Assembly: GCA_963749875.1 (NCBI GenBank) | Contig: CAVVOX010000002.1 | Coordinates: forward strand, 868,001-932,000 | Reading direction: 5' to 3' | Source of the DNA: JAHQVI01 sp963749875 | GTDB lineage: Bacteria > Pseudomonadota > Alphaproteobacteria > Rhizobiales > Rhodomicrobiaceae | DNA: 64,000 nucleotides | Part shown: piece after piece, positions 8,406 to 17,713 of the stretch | Layout of the letters: the number at the start of each line of letters is the position of its first letter | Numbering within the stretch: the first letter of the stretch is position 1 | Notes under the pieces: generated by a model | Told to the model about the DNA's origin: nothing | What the model saw: the letters and a program-made list of their open reading frames with translations, nothing else | Database searches by the model: none | Translations under genes and position numbers: made by a program

Positions 8406-9793
8406 CTAGCAGGCTGCTGAAAATCCTGTCGACCTGGAACTATCTTGCGCTTTCACGGAGCAATCGGTCTTTTTTTCCTTCTGCCGCCTTCATGCGGCGA
8501 GGAGTTTGGGCCGCCGGATCAAGTCATACGCGGCCATCGTCAGGATGAACTTGAAGCCAAGTCGCGCCACGCCGCGCAGCATCGGCCGGGCGAGGCCGCC
8601 GATCGTCTTGCCCCAGCCGAACGGCTCCTCGATGCGCTTGCGCTTCTGCTGGCTCACCGCATAGCCGGGATGCCGGGTTGTACGGCCATCGATCGCCGAG
8701 CGGCGCGCGGTGTCGTTCTGCGCGATGTGCGGCGTGACGTTCAGCGCGCGCAGGTCCTTTACGAACTCGCCCGCGTCATAGCCCTTGTCGGCACCGAGCG
8801 TCACCCGCCGCCGGCCGGAGCGATGGCTTTCGATCATCGCGACCGCCGCCTCGCGTTCGGCATATCCCGACACCGTGGTGACGCTGGCCTCGACAATCAG
8901 GCCGGTGCGGTTCTCCATCAGCGTATGGCCGAGATAGGAGAGCTTGGCTTCCTTGCCTTGGCCTTTTCGGTAGAGGCTAGCCTCTGGGTCGGTCGTCGAG
9001 ACATGGGTGGCGTTCGATCGCTTCTGGCCACGGAAGTCCAATTCGGCATTGCGGCGCTGGTTTTCGGTTTCGGCTGCATCCGCGGGCTCCGGCAAAGGCG
9101 CGGTTTGATCAGTTTCGCTGGATGGAGCGGCATCGCTACCCACCGCCGCAACGGGCGCCAGGGCGTGGGACGTGTCAGGTGCCGACGGCGTGTCAGGTCC
9201 CTCGCCGGAGGTCGCCGCCATCTCTTTCGGCACGAAGCTCTTCATCGACGCCCAGGCATGGAGTTGCGCGCCGTCGACCGAAAAATGCTCGTCCGACAAA
9301 AGCGGGCTGACCTCCTGATGCGCCAGCAGCCGGCTCAGGAACTGCTTCGCAACATCGGCCTCGAGCAACCGGTCCCGGTTCTTCGTAAACACCGTCGGCA
9401 CCCAGACCGGGTCGTCGATGCCGAGACCCACAAACCAGCGATAGAGCAGATTGTAGTCGAGTTGCTCCATCAGCTGGCGTTCCGATCGGACGGTGTAAAA
9501 CGCCTGCAACAACGAGGCTCGAAGCAGCCATTCCGGCGGGATCGAGGGGCGGCCGTGGGCGGCATAAAGCCTGGCAAATTCGCTATCCAGACTCTGGAGC
9601 ACATCGTTGACGATCTGCCGGATCTTGCGCAGCGGATGCTTCGCCGGCACACGCTCCTCAAGATCGACGTAAGAAAAAAGCTCCCCAGACCGCAAATCCG
9701 AACCGCGCATTCCGTCCTCCCTGGCATTCCAGAAAGCACGGAATCATATTCGCCACAGACTGTCATCCTCGGGGTTTTTCAGCAGCCTGCTAG
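8406..9793 (-). mobile_element. Complete IS5/IS1182-type insertion sequence with CTAG duplication
   Basis: The element spans 8410-9789 (1380 bp). Its inverted ends begin CAGGCTGCTGAAAA at both sides (8410-8423, and the complement ending at 9789). Both sides are flanked by CTAG (8406-8409 and 9790-9793), a palindromic four-base target duplication. It contains one intact transposase gene on the minus strand. Confidence 0.88.
8490..9710 (-). CDS. IS5/IS1182-type DDE transposase
   Basis: 406 residues. An N-terminal DUF772-type domain (about 20-100: HPLRKIRQIV, PSIPPEWLLRASLLQAFYTVRSERQL) is followed by a DDE core with FSVDGAQLHAW and LGADKGYDAGEF, and a C-terminal EEPFGWGKTIGG block carrying the last acid. 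A Pro/Ala/Thr-rich linker sits at about 170-215, as in many members. The gene fills the element between its inverted repeats and shows no interruption. Confidence 0.9.
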   Translation of the reverse strand: MRGSDLRSGELFSYVDLEERVPAKHPLRKIRQIVNDVLQSLDSEFARLYAAHGRPSIPPEWLLRASLLQAFYTVRSERQLMEQLDYNLLYRWFVGLGIDDPVWVPTVFTKNRDRLLEADVAKQFLSRLLAHQEVSPLLSDEHFSVDGAQLHAWASMKSFVPKEMAATSGEGPDTPSAPDTSHALAPVAAVGSDAAPSSETDQTAPLPEPADAAETENQRRNAELDFRGQKRSNATHVSTTDPEASLYRKGQGKEAKLSYLGHTLMENRTGLIVEASVTTVSGYAEREAAVAMIESHRSGRRRVTLGADKGYDAGEFVKDLRALNVTPHIAQNDTARRSAIDGRTTRHPGYAVSQQKRKRIEEPFGWGKTIGGLARPMLRGVARLGFKFILTMAAYDLIRRPKLLAA

Positions 9794-9885
9794 CCGATGG
9801 CACGGCCCGGAAGCGCACTGAGCCCTTCTTTCGGAATCTCGGAACAGCCCCGGCAAAACAATCCCCTGAAACGCACGAAGAACCC

Positions 9886-10005
9886 ATGAACGAGCGCGCC
9901 AAAACAGGCGCATACATTTTGATCGCCGTCGATCTGCATCATGACGGGCTGGGATCGGTCCTGCGGGACATGATGTCGACCCGCGAGGCGGAGGCCTTCG
10001 CGTGA
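9886..10005 (+). CDS. Small 39-residue protein coupled to the next gene
   Basis: An ATG frame of 39 codons (begins MNERAKTGAYILIAVDL). Its TGA overlaps the GTG start of the following gene in a GTGA arrangement, a sign of translational coupling. No recognised family. The reading frame could also be the tail of a longer gene cut by the neighbouring insertion sequence, which ends 93 bases upstream. Confidence 0.4.
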   Translation: MNERAKTGAYILIAVDLHHDGLGSVLRDMMSTREAEAFA

Positions 10006-10385
10006 CTGGCACATCGGAAACCATCCGCGTCGGCATTCCGCTGATGATCCGCAAGCGCAACGGGCGGCCGAAGATCCTGCCGCCCGACGAGGCGGCCCTG
10101 CGGGACGGCCCGGCCCAGAATCCACATGTGCTGCGCGCCGTCGCCCGCGCATGGAGTTGGCGGCGGCAACTGGAAAGCGGCGCCGCATCCACCATCCAGG
10201 ACATCGCCGCCGCCGAGAAGGTCTCCGACCGGTTCGTCAGCCGAATGATGCGGCTCGCCTATCTGTCGCCGGACGTGCTCGAACACCTCGTCATCCGGCG
10301 CATGCCGCCGGCGCTTTCCCTCAGCGACCTTGTCGCGGTCGCCGAGCGGCCCTGGCCAGAGCAGATGGATGCCGTTTTCGGCTGA
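10002..10385 (+). CDS. Small HTH-like protein of the phage/recombinase-associated type
   Basis: 127 residues from a GTG start overlapping the preceding small frame. The pattern (basic N-terminus with GRPKILPP, then LRAVARAWSWRRQLESG, then TIQDIAAAEKVSDRFVSRMMRLAYLSPDVLEHLV) matches small proteins often found next to serine recombinases and DUF2924 proteins in alphaproteobacterial mobile regions. The central segment is helix-turn-helix-like. No recombinase is present here, so the gene may be a leftover of a larger mobile cassette. Function is unknown. Confidence 0.6.
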   Translation: MTGTSETIRVGIPLMIRKRNGRPKILPPDEAALRDGPAQNPHVLRAVARAWSWRRQLESGAASTIQDIAAAEKVSDRFVSRMMRLAYLSPDVLEHLVIRRMPPALSLSDLVAVAERPWPEQMDAVFG

Positions 10386-10472
10386 GCAGTCAGCGGTCGG
10401 CTGCGGTTGCCCCTGGCTTGATCGCGCGCTTTGATGACCAAAGAAGGGGAGGCGTCGCCAGCTGGCTATGCT

Positions 10473-10715
10473 CTACGTGCGTTTCCCTCGGCGTCCTGGC
10501 AGGCTGCGATCGCGGCGATTTTCAGCTGCGTCCGGGCCGAGGCCCAGACCTGTTCCCGCGCTCGTCTTGCCGGTTGAACCGCCGAGATCGAAGCCAGGTC
10601 GATCGACGGCGACGGGTTCGGGCGAACTGTCTGCGGCTTTGTCTACGGGTTTGCCCTCATTGTGCTTGGGGGTGTTCTTCGCGGCTGGCGTCTTAGGTTG
10701 TTTCTCAACCATCAT
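10473..10715 (-). CDS. Small basic, disordered protein downstream of the HPF-like gene
   Basis: 80 residues, rich in Lys, Pro, Gly and Ala, with no hydrophobic core. It is preceded by a strong ribosome site (AAGGAGG, eight bases before ATG). It lies 50 bases downstream of the HPF-like gene on the same strand, so co-transcription is likely. I do not recognise the family; predicted disorder and the basic ends (MMVEKQPKTPAAK and PGRRGKRT) would fit nucleic-acid or ribosome association, which is inference only. Confidence 0.5.
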   Translation of the reverse strand: MMVEKQPKTPAAKNTPKHNEGKPVDKAADSSPEPVAVDRPGFDLGGSTGKTSAGTGLGLGPDAAENRRDRSLPGRRGKRT

Positions 10716-10765
10716 CTTGTTCCTCCTTGGTTCGTTGATTTGCGTATTTGGCGGCAGTCGATCTC

Positions 10766-11113
10766 CTACAGATTGCCGGTCCGTATGGTGTCAGCGCCCT
10801 TCACTTGATTGAGTTTGCCGAGGGTAGTCTCCAGAGCGCGCTGCAACTTCTTGGCGGCACCCGAATATGCACCTTCAAGCGTGGCGGCCCGTTCGCTGGC
10901 CACTTCCGGCTGACGGCCCTCCAGGCGTGCTTCGATGAGGCAACGCTTGTCGGAACCGCCGGACTTGTCCGCGTTCTCATCGCTGAGGTGCACTTCAATA
11001 CGGGTGATGTGTTGACTGAAGCGGTCCAGACGGGTGTGGATCTCGGTCGAAACCCGGGCGGACAGGTCTTCGCCACCCTCTACGCTTTCGTCGGTGTTGA
11101 CCTGAATTTGCAT
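10766..11113 (-). CDS. HPF/RaiA-type ribosome-associated protein
   Basis: 115 residues starting MQIQVNTDE at 11113, chosen because AGGGAG lies just upstream. The beta-alpha-beta-beta-beta-alpha pattern of the S30AE/HPF domain is visible: MQIQVNTD, a helix ending VSTEIHTRLDRFSQ, ITRIEVHLSDEN, KRCLIEARLEGRQPEVAS, then a C-terminal helix SGAAKKLQRALETTLGKL. Members bind the small ribosomal subunit and promote hibernation in stationary phase or stress. The protein has no long C-terminal dimerisation domain, so it is the short form. It may act with the small basic protein encoded downstream. Confidence 0.7.
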   Translation of the reverse strand: MQIQVNTDESVEGGEDLSARVSTEIHTRLDRFSQHITRIEVHLSDENADKSGGSDKRCLIEARLEGRQPEVASERAATLEGAYSGAAKKLQRALETTLGKLNQVKGADTIRTGNL

Positions 11114-11227
11114 GACTGACTCCCTTTCTCGAACCGCCGCCCAGCGCGGAGATGCCGAAAAGGGGGAGGTCGATTGCTGTGTCTGACCCGGGCCAATGTG
11201 AAAGGAGATCGACCGGCTCGCGGTCAC

Positions 11228-11987
11228 TTAAACCATAGCACGGCTCGGCCTGAGACACACTGACCGTGATTGCTGCAACGCCTGAACCCGATGATGGTTC
11301 CTGAGTTGATGCCCGCGGCTCGGCTGCGGGACTCACAAATCTATCGTTCAATCGGCCGGCGAGCGGAGGGCCGGCATCTGCGGTGCACTGTCGGGCAGAA
11401 GATGCATGGGCTGCGATCAACTGCCCGCATAGCTCCGCTCCACAACGTCTACTTCGCGTTCTCTGAATGTGGCGGCAGCCGAACGGTCAGCCGCAGAAAG
11501 TTCGGTCGGATCAAATCCACAATCCACTGAAAATGAAGCGCTTTCCGTGACCGAACCAATTCCGGCGAGGTTCGGTCGGAAAGAGACGAAAGCCGTTCAG
11601 AGACCGCAAGTCGTCGCACCGCCAGTCTCCAAGGTTCGGTCGGACTTGCTAAATCCCTTTGAAACCCAAAGAGATCTCGGTGCTGAGGCAGCGCGGCGCA
11701 GGGTTCGCAACAGGATAATGGCGGAGCAGGAGTTGGCGCGGGAACGCGTCGTGAAGCGCCATCATGAGCGGCAATGCTCGGCCACGGAAGCCGAACGCCG
11801 CGAAGCCGCGCGACGCCGACACCGAACGATTTTTTGTATGATCCGGATGCCACCGGGCCATTCGCGAACAAGATGATGCTGAGCCGGGCATCCCTGTCGA
11901 ACCCGGCAAGTGCTATTAAAGTCAACAGTCTGGGCAATGGCGACGGCGGTCGCAACAGCGGTGCAGCGGTCAACCATGCGGTTTGTG
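11228..11987. other. Long region without a convincing gene
   Basis: 760 bp between the HPF-like gene and the membrane-protein gene. Open frames exist on both strands (135 codons on plus from 11469, 200 on minus to 11449), but their composition is Arg/Ala-rich and resembles no family. The segment carries three copies of TTCGGTCGGA. It probably contains decayed sequence. Confidence 0.45.
11501..11644 (+). repeat. Three direct copies of TTCGGTCGGA
   Basis: Identical ten-base copies at 11501-11510, 11571-11580 and 11635-11644, spaced 70 and 64 bases. Each is preceded by G. They could be binding sites or relics; nothing around them decides. Confidence 0.5.
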
Positions 11988-13659
11988 ATGACGAAAACAC
12001 TCGAACAGCTCGATATGAGTTCAAGCACACCACGCCCCGCAATCGTGGCATTTCAAATGGCCTCTTATTCTTTCCTCAGCACTGATTTGCGTTGTGATTG
12101 GGCTTGTCTCAGTGGCCTTCGGTCCGGACAATTGTTGGGATTTGCGTTTTTATCATCTCTATGCGCCCTGGGCGTATCTTAATCATCGCTATTTGTATGA
12201 TATCGGACCTGCCCAATATCAGGGTTTTTTTAATCCGACCGCGGATTTTCTCTTTCATGCGCTCATATCGTCTCCCCTCAACGAAACACCCCGCCTCATT
12301 GCTTTTATTATGGGCGCCTTGCACGGCATCAACGCCGCGCTGATCCTTACCATTTCGATCCACGTTCTCCGCCCGTTGCAAAAATGGGAGCGCTTAACGC
12401 TCAGAGCGGTCGCCTTCCTGGTAGGGGTGTCCGGTGCCGGGTTCGTTTCCCTGATCGGGACGACAACCAATGATCTTATCAACTCGATCTTTGTTCTTGC
12501 CGCGCTGTTGGGACTTCTTCGAGTTGTCGGCGAGGATGATGCGCGCGCAACTTGGTTCGGATTCGTGTGGCCGGGAGTGATGGCGGGCATCGGTCTGGGA
12601 TTAAAATATACGGCGGCTATTTTCGTCCCCGGCCTGGCGGTCATCGCACTTATTGCCGCCCTCCGACGGCGTACACTGGTCGGCGTGATTGTATTTGGCG
12701 CTGCGGCAATGGCGGGGTTCCTGGTCGTCGCGGGCCATCACCTGTTAACCTTGTGGCAGCTTTTCGGTAACCCCTTCTTTCCTCAGTTCAATGACATTTT
12801 TCAATCGCCCTATTGGGAATTGCAGCCGCTGAGAGACAGGCAGTTCCTGCCCGACAATTTTTTGCAACTGATCGCCTATCCGTTCTACTGGGCAAAAACC
12901 AATATCTATCTTGTAACGGAGCTACGCTTTCGGGATTGGCGCGGCGCGATGGCCTATGTCGCTATCGTTGCCTGGGCCATCAGACTGGTTGTTCTTCGGG
13001 TAACAAGTCGCGGTTCCCTGAAAGAGCATCCTGCGGAGACGAAGACGCTTGGTCTGCTTATTCTTTTTGTCGTTATGTCTTATTTTGCTTGGGTGCTCGG
13101 CTTTAGCATCTACCGTTATGCCGTCGCACTCGAAATGCTGACGGGTGTGGTGATCGTCGGTGTGCTTCTTTCTCTGTTCAAAGGACCACATACGCGGATT
13201 ATACTCTCCCTCTCGACTCTGATCATCGTCCTCCTGACAACGACCTACATCGACTGGGGGCATGGCGTTCACCCGTCCCGTCGCTTTACGCGCATGACTT
13301 ATGCACACAAGTATATCGATATCCAGGTTCCGAAATTACCTGAGAACAGCGTCGTCCTGCTTGCGACCGGGCAGCCGGCCTCCTATTTCATCCCTTACGC
13401 CGAACCGTCCGCTCGATACCTTGGCATCGACAACAATTACCTCAGATTGTCGCAGGACAATCTGTTTGCGAAGGAGATCAAGCGGCTCATGCGGAGTGAT
13501 CGACCAAGGTTTATTGTCAGCGTCGGTAAATTCAATCCCGATCGGTTAAACGGTATATTGAGCCAATTCGGTCTCCGTCTGAGCAATTCCCCATGTGAAC
13601 CGATCCGGTCAAACCTCGAAGAGCATCGCTTGGCCTTGTGCCGGGCGGTCCCTCTCTGA
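11988..13659 (+). pseudogene. Multi-pass membrane glycosyltransferase-like protein, apparent frameshift near its start
   Basis: The main frame (open from 12019, first GTG at 12094, stop 13659) encodes about 520 residues with roughly ten membrane segments and a soluble C-terminus (KLPENSVVLLATGQPASYF onward), the layout of polyprenyl-sugar-using GT-C type proteins. The first membrane helix (WPLILSSALICVVIGLVSV) starts upstream of the GTG. A plausible N-terminus (ATG 11988 or 12015, MSSSTPRPAIVAFQ) lies in another frame. One extra base near 12055 would explain this: the span 11988-13659 is 3n+1. It may be a mutation or a sequence error. It sits near a GT2 fragment, suggesting a former envelope-glycan locus. 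Its substrate is unknown. Confidence 0.6.
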
Positions 13660-13722
13660 CGGCCATTTCTCTACCGAACGGCAGACCGATGGCGTCATCG
13701 GACACACCACTGTAGCGCGTTG

Positions 13723-14034
13723 TCAGATCATTGGGGGGCCATCAACTCTCATTTCGGCCCCGAATGCCCTTCGAGGCGTGTTCAAATAGATCAGTTTGCG
13801 TATTTCGAGCTGGCCGCGAGTGGTCGCGTCGAGTATGAGACCGACCGTCATGAGCACCAGAGAACTCACGGCAAGACCGACTGCAACGATCAATGTCGGC
13901 ATCCGTGGTACGAGCCCGGTTCTCAGATATTCGGAAAAGACAGGAAAGAAAAGGGTCATCCCCGCGGCTAGAAGCAGAGCCGATATGACGCTGAAGAACA
14001 ACAATCGCTGCCTGCTCTCATCGATCGGCAGCAT
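13723..14034 (-). pseudogene. C-terminal fragment of a GT2 (dolichyl-phosphate mannosyltransferase-like) glycosyltransferase
   Basis: 103 residues with two membrane segments and the sequence GLVPRMPTLIVAVG, then GLILDATTRGQLEIRKLIYL. That is the usual end of bacterial GT2 enzymes with a two-helix tail. The catalytic domain is absent. Upstream in frame are two TAG codons inside the IS3 remnant that starts at about 14012, so the gene was cut there. It is probably not functional. Confidence 0.6.
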
Positions 14035-14140
14035 GCCGCCGGCTGAAGCAGAGGCCCGCTACTATGCCAGCATGGAGAAGCTGTGCATCGCCGCCTGGCT
14101 CAAACCAAACAGCCTCCGGAGAACCTGGGGCGGTTCAACT
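14012..14140 (+). pseudogene. IS3-family transposase remnant (C-terminal end of OrfB)
   Basis: The plus strand reads LLSSIGSMPPAEAEARYY, then a short variable part and LKPNSLRRTWGGS. This is the characteristic end and downstream read-through of IS3-family OrfB transposases (PPAEAEARYYA). Only the last ~40 codons remain. It marks the break in the GT2 gene on the other strand. Confidence 0.65.
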
Positions 14141-14156
14141 ATTCCACGTCAGCAGG

Positions 14157-14362
14157 CTAGCGCAACGCGCGTCCATTTGGACGCGGACAGTTGCGCTAAC
14201 TTATGGAAATAGATCAACTTAACCTCGTTCAATTGGAGCCAATTGAACGAGGGTTGATCTAGCGCAACGCGCGTCCATTTGGACGCGGACAGTTGCGCTA
14301 ACTTATTGATGTAGATCAACTTAACCTCGATCAAGTGATTCCACTTGAACGAGGGTTGATCT
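14157..14362. repeat. Two tandem 102-bp copies of a doubly palindromic repeat
   Basis: Copies at 14157-14258 and 14259-14360 (plus CT) differ at about 10 positions. Each has hairpin A (TAGCGCAA/TTGCGCTA outer arms with an inner CGCGTCCA/TGGACGCG stem; 14158-14198 in copy 1) and hairpin B (GATCAAC with CCTCGTTCAATT against AATTGAACGAGG with GTTGATC; 14212-14259). In copy 2 a T-A pair of hairpin B is replaced by G-C, a compensatory change. It resembles a REP/MITE-type element. A 19-bp piece of hairpin A recurs at 56626-56644. Confidence 0.85.
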
Positions 14363-14480
14363 GGAAGCTGACCATAGGACACTCGAAAGCAGCGTGTTTG
14401 ACAGCGATACATGACAGCTTACGACCACCTTCTCCGTCAACCAAACTCAGCAACGCCAATATCATGCCCCTTGACGGAGC

Positions 14481-14636
14481 ATGATTTCGAGAATTTTGTC
14501 CATCCTGGCAGCCGGCGGATATGTTCTGGCCGCTTATCCGGCGAGTACGGACGATACTTTTACGATCCAGCTGAAATGGGTCACGCACGCGCAATTCGCT
14601 GGGTTGTTCCTGGCCAAGACAATGCGCACGCTGTAA
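14481..14636 (+). pseudogene. N-terminal fragment of an NMT1/ThiY-type ABC substrate-binding protein
   Basis: 51 residues: a signal-peptide-like start (MISRILSILAAGGYVLAA) followed by FTIQLKWVTHAQFAGLFLAK, close to the invariant opening LQLKWVPQAQFAGYYVAKE of NMT1/THI5-like binding proteins. The frame then ends at TAA, about 270 residues short. It is a relic of a transporter for a pyrimidine, nitrate or sulfonate type compound. Confidence 0.65.
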
Positions 14637-14646
14637 CGATCACCAT

Positions 14647-16792
14647 TTAGTGTACGGGCTTTGTCGGCAAAAGGCGAGCGGCGGCACTTTCGTTGTCAAT
14701 GGTTCCGTCGCCGACCGGTAAAGCCCTTTGATCGGAAAACTGTTCGAGACGAAGTGAATTCAGGATAATGATGACGCTCGACCCGGCCATCAGCGCCGCC
14801 GCGAAGACCGGCAGCAGGTGGCCCGAGGCGGCGAGCGCCAGCGCGGCGGCGTTATAGCCGAATGCCCAGAGCAGGTTGACGATCACAGTGCGCTTAACCG
14901 CGCGGCTCAGATTGACTGCATATGGCAGCGTGGCAAGACCGCCCTCCGGAAGCACCAGTCCTGCGGACTCGCGCGCCAGATCGGTCGCCGAGCCGACAGC
15001 AATGCCCACGGCCGCGCTGGCCAGAACGGGCGCGTCGTTCAGGCCGTCACCGACCATCGCCCATCGATCCCCCCCTTGAGCGACGAAGGCCTGTTTGGCG
15101 TCCGGCGCCATGCCGCTTTCCACCTGATCGATCCCTACGGCGCTGGCCACGCGCTGTGCCGAGGACTCCCGGTCGCCGGAGAGCAGTAGCGTCTTTATCT
15201 TAAGGTTTCGGATCGCCGCCACGACATCAGGCGCTTCCAGCCGGACCGGGTCTTCGAAGGTCAGAACGCCGACGACCCTTGCCCCCCATCCGATCTGGAT
15301 CAGGCTGGCGGCACTGTCTTCAAGCAGCGCCGAGCGGTGCGCCAGATCATCGGGCATGGCGAAACCGAGTTTCTCAATCCAGGCAGGAGAGCCAGCCGCA
15401 ATTCGAACATCATCGACCGTTCCCAGAATGCCGTAGCCGGGAACCGTCCGGATATTCTGCGCAGGCGCTGGCCGCAGACCACGCCTTTCGGATTCGGCCC
15501 GGATGCCTTTCGCCAGTGGATGTTCAGACCGTGTCTCCAGCGCGATGGCGAGCGCCAGAACATCGTCCGGCGAAAGGTTGCAAGCCGCGATTCCACTGAG
15601 CCGAGGCTCACCGAAGGTCAATGTCCCTGTCTTATCGAATGCGATGGTCTGTACTGAGGCGAGGCTCTCGATCACGTCGCCGCCTCGCACCAGACAGCCG
15701 CGCCGTGCGAGCTGTCCAATGCCGATCGATGTGGCGAGCGGTGCGGCAAGCCCAAGCGCACAAGGGCAAGCGACGACGAGCACCGCGAGGCCATAAAGCA
15801 TGGCTTCGCCGAATGGGACTCTGCCCGCCCAGTAGAGCGTCGTTATCAGCGCAAGGCCCAGTACGATCGGCACAAAGATACCCGCTGCTCGTTCCGCCAA
15901 CTGCTCGGTGCGGCTCCGGCGTGCGAGCGCCTCCCGAACCAAGCGTGCCATATGCATCCAGTACGAAGCCGCACCGTTATTGCGGGCTTCGATAAGAAGC
16001 GGCCCTTCGTGGTTAACGCTTCCCGCCAGGACGCTTGCACCGGGATGTTTGGCCACTGGAGTGCTCTCTCCGGTCACGATCGTCCTCGCCGACATGGGAC
16101 GCGCCCTCGACGACGACGCCGTCCACGCCGATATGCTCCCCAGGACGGACGAGCACGGTCATCCCGGCGAGGACATCTCGCGCGGCAATGCGCGTTTCAA
16201 CGCTATCCTCGATCACCGTCACCCATTCGCGTTCCGGCGCCAGCATTGGCGCGATGCTGCGCATGGCACGCGCCCGGCCGGCTGCTTCCAGATAGCGCCC
16301 AAGGGTAAATAGTACGAGCACCATGGTCGCCGTATCGAAATAGACGCGATCGGTTCCCGTCATCAGGGCCATGACCGAGTAGGAATAGGCTGCGCCTGCG
16401 CCCAAGGTGATGAGCACGGACGAGCCGAACCGAAGGCGTTTCGCATCCTGCCATGCTTCACGCAGGAACGGTCCGCCGAGAATGATGACGGCCGGTGTGG
16501 CCATGAAGAACAGCACCCAGTGAACGATCGGTCGCACGTCCATCTCGGCCTTATCGAAGGTGCCGGAATAGAGCAGCAGGCTGAACAGCATGATGTTCAT
16601 GGCGAGGAACGCGCCGACACCCAGCCGGACCAGCAGCCAGGCCGCGTCAGCTTCCTCATGCTCGCCATGCGCTACCTGAAAGGCAAGGGAACAGCCATAG
16701 CAACAGAACTGGCGTTCATCGCCTGCGACCTGCGCGTTATGGCGACTGCGGCCGAGCGGTAAGAAGCAATGGCTGCAGAGCGAAGCTGTCAC
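14647..16792 (-). pseudogene. ccoI: CcoI-type copper P1B-ATPase with a one-base frameshift
   Basis: The upstream part starts at GTG 16792 (overlapping the SafE-like stop as GTGA). It has the CcoI zinc-ribbon-like start (CSHC, then FCCYGCSLAFQVAHG), then membrane helices and the actuator domain up to VDGVVVEGASHVGE. The downstream part, in another frame, continues TIVTGESTPVAKHPG, the copper-channel VACPCALG, DKTGTLT and GDGLND to 14647. Removing one base near 16090 joins them in phase; the span is 3 x 715 + 1. The joined protein would be 714 residues and would export copper for cbb3 oxidase assembly. No separate HMA domain is seen. Real mutation or sequence error cannot be told apart here. 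Confidence 0.85.
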
Positions 16793-17517
16793 AGTAGATG
16801 ACCATGAAGGGACATGGGGATAATGCCGCGCGCCAGAGTGATGAGCCCGAAGAGCACGAAGAAGGCGCCGGCGACCAGACCCAGCTTCTGCCGCAAGGCG
16901 ATGCTCTGGGCGGCGGCTGTGGGACCGGCGCTTATCCTTTCGCGAAGCCAGCCGCTCATGCCGCCCATAATCAGCATCGCCGGGAAGGTGCCGAGCGCGA
17001 AAGCCGCCATGATGGCCATGCCTGGTACCGCATTGCCGCTGGCGGCGGCCTGCGCAAGAAACCCGTAAACCAGCGGGCAAGGGAGGAAGCCGTTGATGAC
17101 GCCGAACGCAAGCGGCGCGGCAGGACTGGGCGAACGCACAAGACCGCGCAACGCACTCGCCAAGGCCTCGCCGCCGAAGCCGATCATCGGTACACGGCGC
17201 AAATGTCGGAAGAGGCCGAAAAACTGCGCGCCGATCAGCAGGATCAGCACACCGGAGACGATGGCCAAAATGCGCTGCGCGCTCCCGATCGGCAACGCCC
17301 CCGGCGTCGCGGTGCAGATACCTGCGGTGACGGCGCCGGCGACGGCTCCAAGAAAGCAATAGGTGGTCGCACGCCCGGCGTTGTAGAGAAGTTGGCGAAT
17401 AGCAGCGTCCTGTCGTCCCCGGCAACCGGACATTGCGCAGGCAAAACCGCCACACATGCCGACGCAATGCCAGCTTGCGGCAATACCAGCCAGAAAAATC
17501 AGCCCGTACTGGCTCAT
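16789..17517 (-). CDS. SafE/TauE-like membrane protein of cbb3 oxidase loci
   Basis: 242 residues from MSQYGLIFLAG (17517). Six membrane segments are visible, with the Cys-containing motif WHCVGMCGGFACA in the first pair and GFLPCPLVYG in the second half, as in the DsbD-like/SafE proteins found between ccoS/ccoH and ccoI. Members are thought to help copper or haem delivery to the oxidase. The stop overlaps the ccoI start. Another start at 17565 would add 16 polar residues without hydrophobic character, so the shorter form is preferred. Confidence 0.75.
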   Translation of the reverse strand: MSQYGLIFLAGIAASWHCVGMCGGFACAMSGCRGRQDAAIRQLLYNAGRATTYCFLGAVAGAVTAGICTATPGALPIGSAQRILAIVSGVLILLIGAQFFGLFRHLRRVPMIGFGGEALASALRGLVRSPSPAAPLAFGVINGFLPCPLVYGFLAQAAASGNAVPGMAIMAAFALGTFPAMLIMGGMSGWLRERISAGPTAAAQSIALRQKLGLVAGAFFVLFGLITLARGIIPMSLHGHLL

Positions 17518-17553
17518 GCTTCGCCCATAAGGTGATTGCGCGGCGGCTCTAGG

Positions 17554-17588
17554 GCACTGACACATTCACATGGTTCATATGTCAGTGC
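17554..17588. promoter_or_regulatory. Inverted repeat upstream of the SafE-like gene
   Basis: Arms GCACTGACA (17554-17562) and TGTCAGTGC (17580-17588), 17 bases apart, in the 196-bp gap before the safE-ccoI pair. It could be an operator or a terminator of the oxidase operon; no T-run follows on either side. Confidence 0.4.
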
Positions 17589-17713
17589 ACTAGCCCTTTG
17601 TTTTGCATCAATTTTACCAAACTCCGGCTGAAGCCTCCGTTTGGATCGATGCACTAGCAAGAGGGCCATGCCGCTTTGCCACCAGAGCCTGCTTTCACCG
17701 ATCATGCCCAGGC

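Noticed and set aside
11449..12051. 200-codon minus-strand and 135-codon plus-strand frames in the 11.4-12.0 kb region
   Set aside because: Low-complexity Arg/Ala/Ser-rich products with no start signal or recognisable domain; kept only as unexplained region.
14157..14362. CRISPR-like array or a repeat-protein gene (34-residue repeats on the minus strand)
   Set aside because: There are only two adjacent copies with no spacers. The open frame has no ribosome site, and the differences follow stem pairing rather than codon positions.
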